5,038 nucleotides of DNA from Pseudomonas sp. (GTDB taxonomy: Bacteria; Pseudomonadota; Gammaproteobacteria; Pseudomonadales; Pseudomonadaceae): positions 1 to 5,038 of the forward strand of contig SKFV01000220.1 of NCBI GenBank assembly GCA_007117785.1, read 5' to 3'. The notes beneath the pieces are model-generated. The model worked only from the letters and a program-made list of their open reading frames with translations. It was not told where the DNA came from and searched no databases. Of the stretch, positions 4,368 through 5,038 are shown piece after piece. Positions within the stretch are counted from its first letter, which is position 1. Each line of letters starts with the position of its first letter. A program made the position numbers and the translations under genes.

Positions 4368-5038
4368 TCAGAAGTCGTAACGCATACCAGCGGACAGACC
4401 TTTTGCATTGTCGCCAGCAGAACCGTTCGGCGTAGCAGTACGCGCCTGGGCCCAGGGAGTCAGAGCAACGTTGTCGTCATTCTTGGTCCAGGCATAGTTA
4501 ACGTATACGCGCAGGGCGCTGTCCAGACGATGCTCTACACCAAAGGCATACAGGTCAGTCTGGCTGTCGGAAGCATCAGCGTCACGCTGCAGCCACATGC
4601 CACGGATATAAGTACTCGGGGCAACTTTGAAGTCAGCACCCAGGCCCCAGGTATCTGAAGACAGTGTATCGTTCTGGGCCGGAGTACCACCGTCATAATC
4701 GATAGTCTGGTAGAAACCGACAATTTTGACTGCATCCGTTACGTTGTAGCCGATAGCGAAGCGAATGCCATCACGCTCACCGCGTGAGTTGTCTTCTTCA
4801 AACTTTTCATAGGCCAGAGCAGTATCCAGAGGGCCCTGCTTGTAAGTCAACGACAGGCTCAGTGCATCACCGTCCTGACCGTCGGCAGCAGTCTTGCCTT
4901 CGTGGACCGAGTAAGCAATGTTAGCGTTAAATCCATTCATGCCTGGGGTCTGGTAATGGAAGGTGTTCGGCGTGCGCTCGTCAAAACGGGCATTGCCAAC
5001 GCGGGTCAGGTTACGCATGTCACCGACCTGATCACCGA
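4368..5038 (-). CDS. Gram-negative general porin, C-terminal part (5' end beyond the window)
   Basis: About 222 C-terminal residues of an outer-membrane beta-barrel porin of the general trimeric type (Porin_4-like) are visible. Alternating amphipathic strands can be read, such as NTFHYQTPGMNGFNANIAYSV, LSLSLTYK, IRFAIGYNV and RVYVNYAW. Acidic turn loops separate them, and the chain ends MRYDF with the terminal Phe needed for Bam-dependent insertion. The frame stays open through the window edge: codons upstream of the Met at 5018 read G-D-Q-V-G-D. That Met is therefore internal and the true start and signal peptide lie outside. It differs from OprD (specific channel) and OprP types as far as can be judged. 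The substrate is unknown; small hydrophilic solutes are the default for the family. A strong terminator follows it. Confidence 0.88.
   Translation of the reverse strand, partial: GDQVGDMRNLTRVGNARFDERTPNTFHYQTPGMNGFNANIAYSVHEGKTAADGQDGDALSLSLTYKQGPLDTALAYEKFEEDNSRGERDGIRFAIGYNVTDAVKIVGFYQTIDYDGGTPAQNDTLSSDTWGLGADFKVAPSTYIRGMWLQRDADASDSQTDLYAFGVEHRLDSALRVYVNYAWTKNDDNVALTPWAQARTATPNGSAGDNAKGLSAGMRYDF

Overview
The window looks like an ordinary chromosomal stretch from a gammaproteobacterium of the Pseudomonas sensu lato / Halopseudomonas type. The signs are an Anr/Fnr-type oxygen regulator, a bacterial pirin, a COG3146 (FemAB-like) acyltransferase, a DUF2057 (YccT/CsgI family) protein and a general outer-membrane porin ending in Phe. 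Base composition is moderately GC-rich. The genus is an inference from protein resemblance, not a sequence search. No transposase gene, tRNA, rRNA or CRISPR array is visible.

Layout from left to right. A small, extremely His-rich protein with two copies of a metal-ligand repeat (8-358, +) converges on a pirin gene (412-1278, -). A hairpin sits in the 53-bp gap between them. The pirin is divergent from a GTG-started Fnr/Anr-type [4Fe-4S] regulator (1494-2225, +). Their shared intergenic region (1279-1493) holds a set of interlocking inverted repeats and a plausible promoter for the pirin. The regulator gene overlaps tail-to-tail by 28 bp with a COG3146 acyltransferase (2198-3349, -). Upstream of the acyltransferase lie a leader hairpin with a tandem 7-bp repeat and a REP-like palindrome (about 3412-3450). 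Next come a DUF2057 protein with a lipobox (3459-4178, -), its promoter region, a strong intrinsic terminator (4272-4317), and the 3' part of a porin gene that runs off the right edge (4368-5038, -).

Functionally the window is a patchwork rather than one operon. It combines metal binding (His-rich protein), an iron-dependent cupin (pirin), oxygen-responsive transcription (Fnr-like) and envelope proteins (lipoprotein, porin).

Four points deserve a second look. (1) A near-consensus Pho box (TTGTCAT-CTGA-CTGTCAT) lies upstream of the lipoprotein gene and overlaps the U-tract of the porin terminator. (2) The pirin appears to lack about 10-15 residues, the conserved 'LHGLQLW' strand of its first cupin barrel. 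(3) The Fnr-like regulator has Ser where E. coli FNR has Asp154, a residue controlling oxygen-dependent dimerisation. (4) The pirin/fnr intergenic region carries mutually exclusive inverted repeats. I see no evidence of a wholly new multi-gene system.
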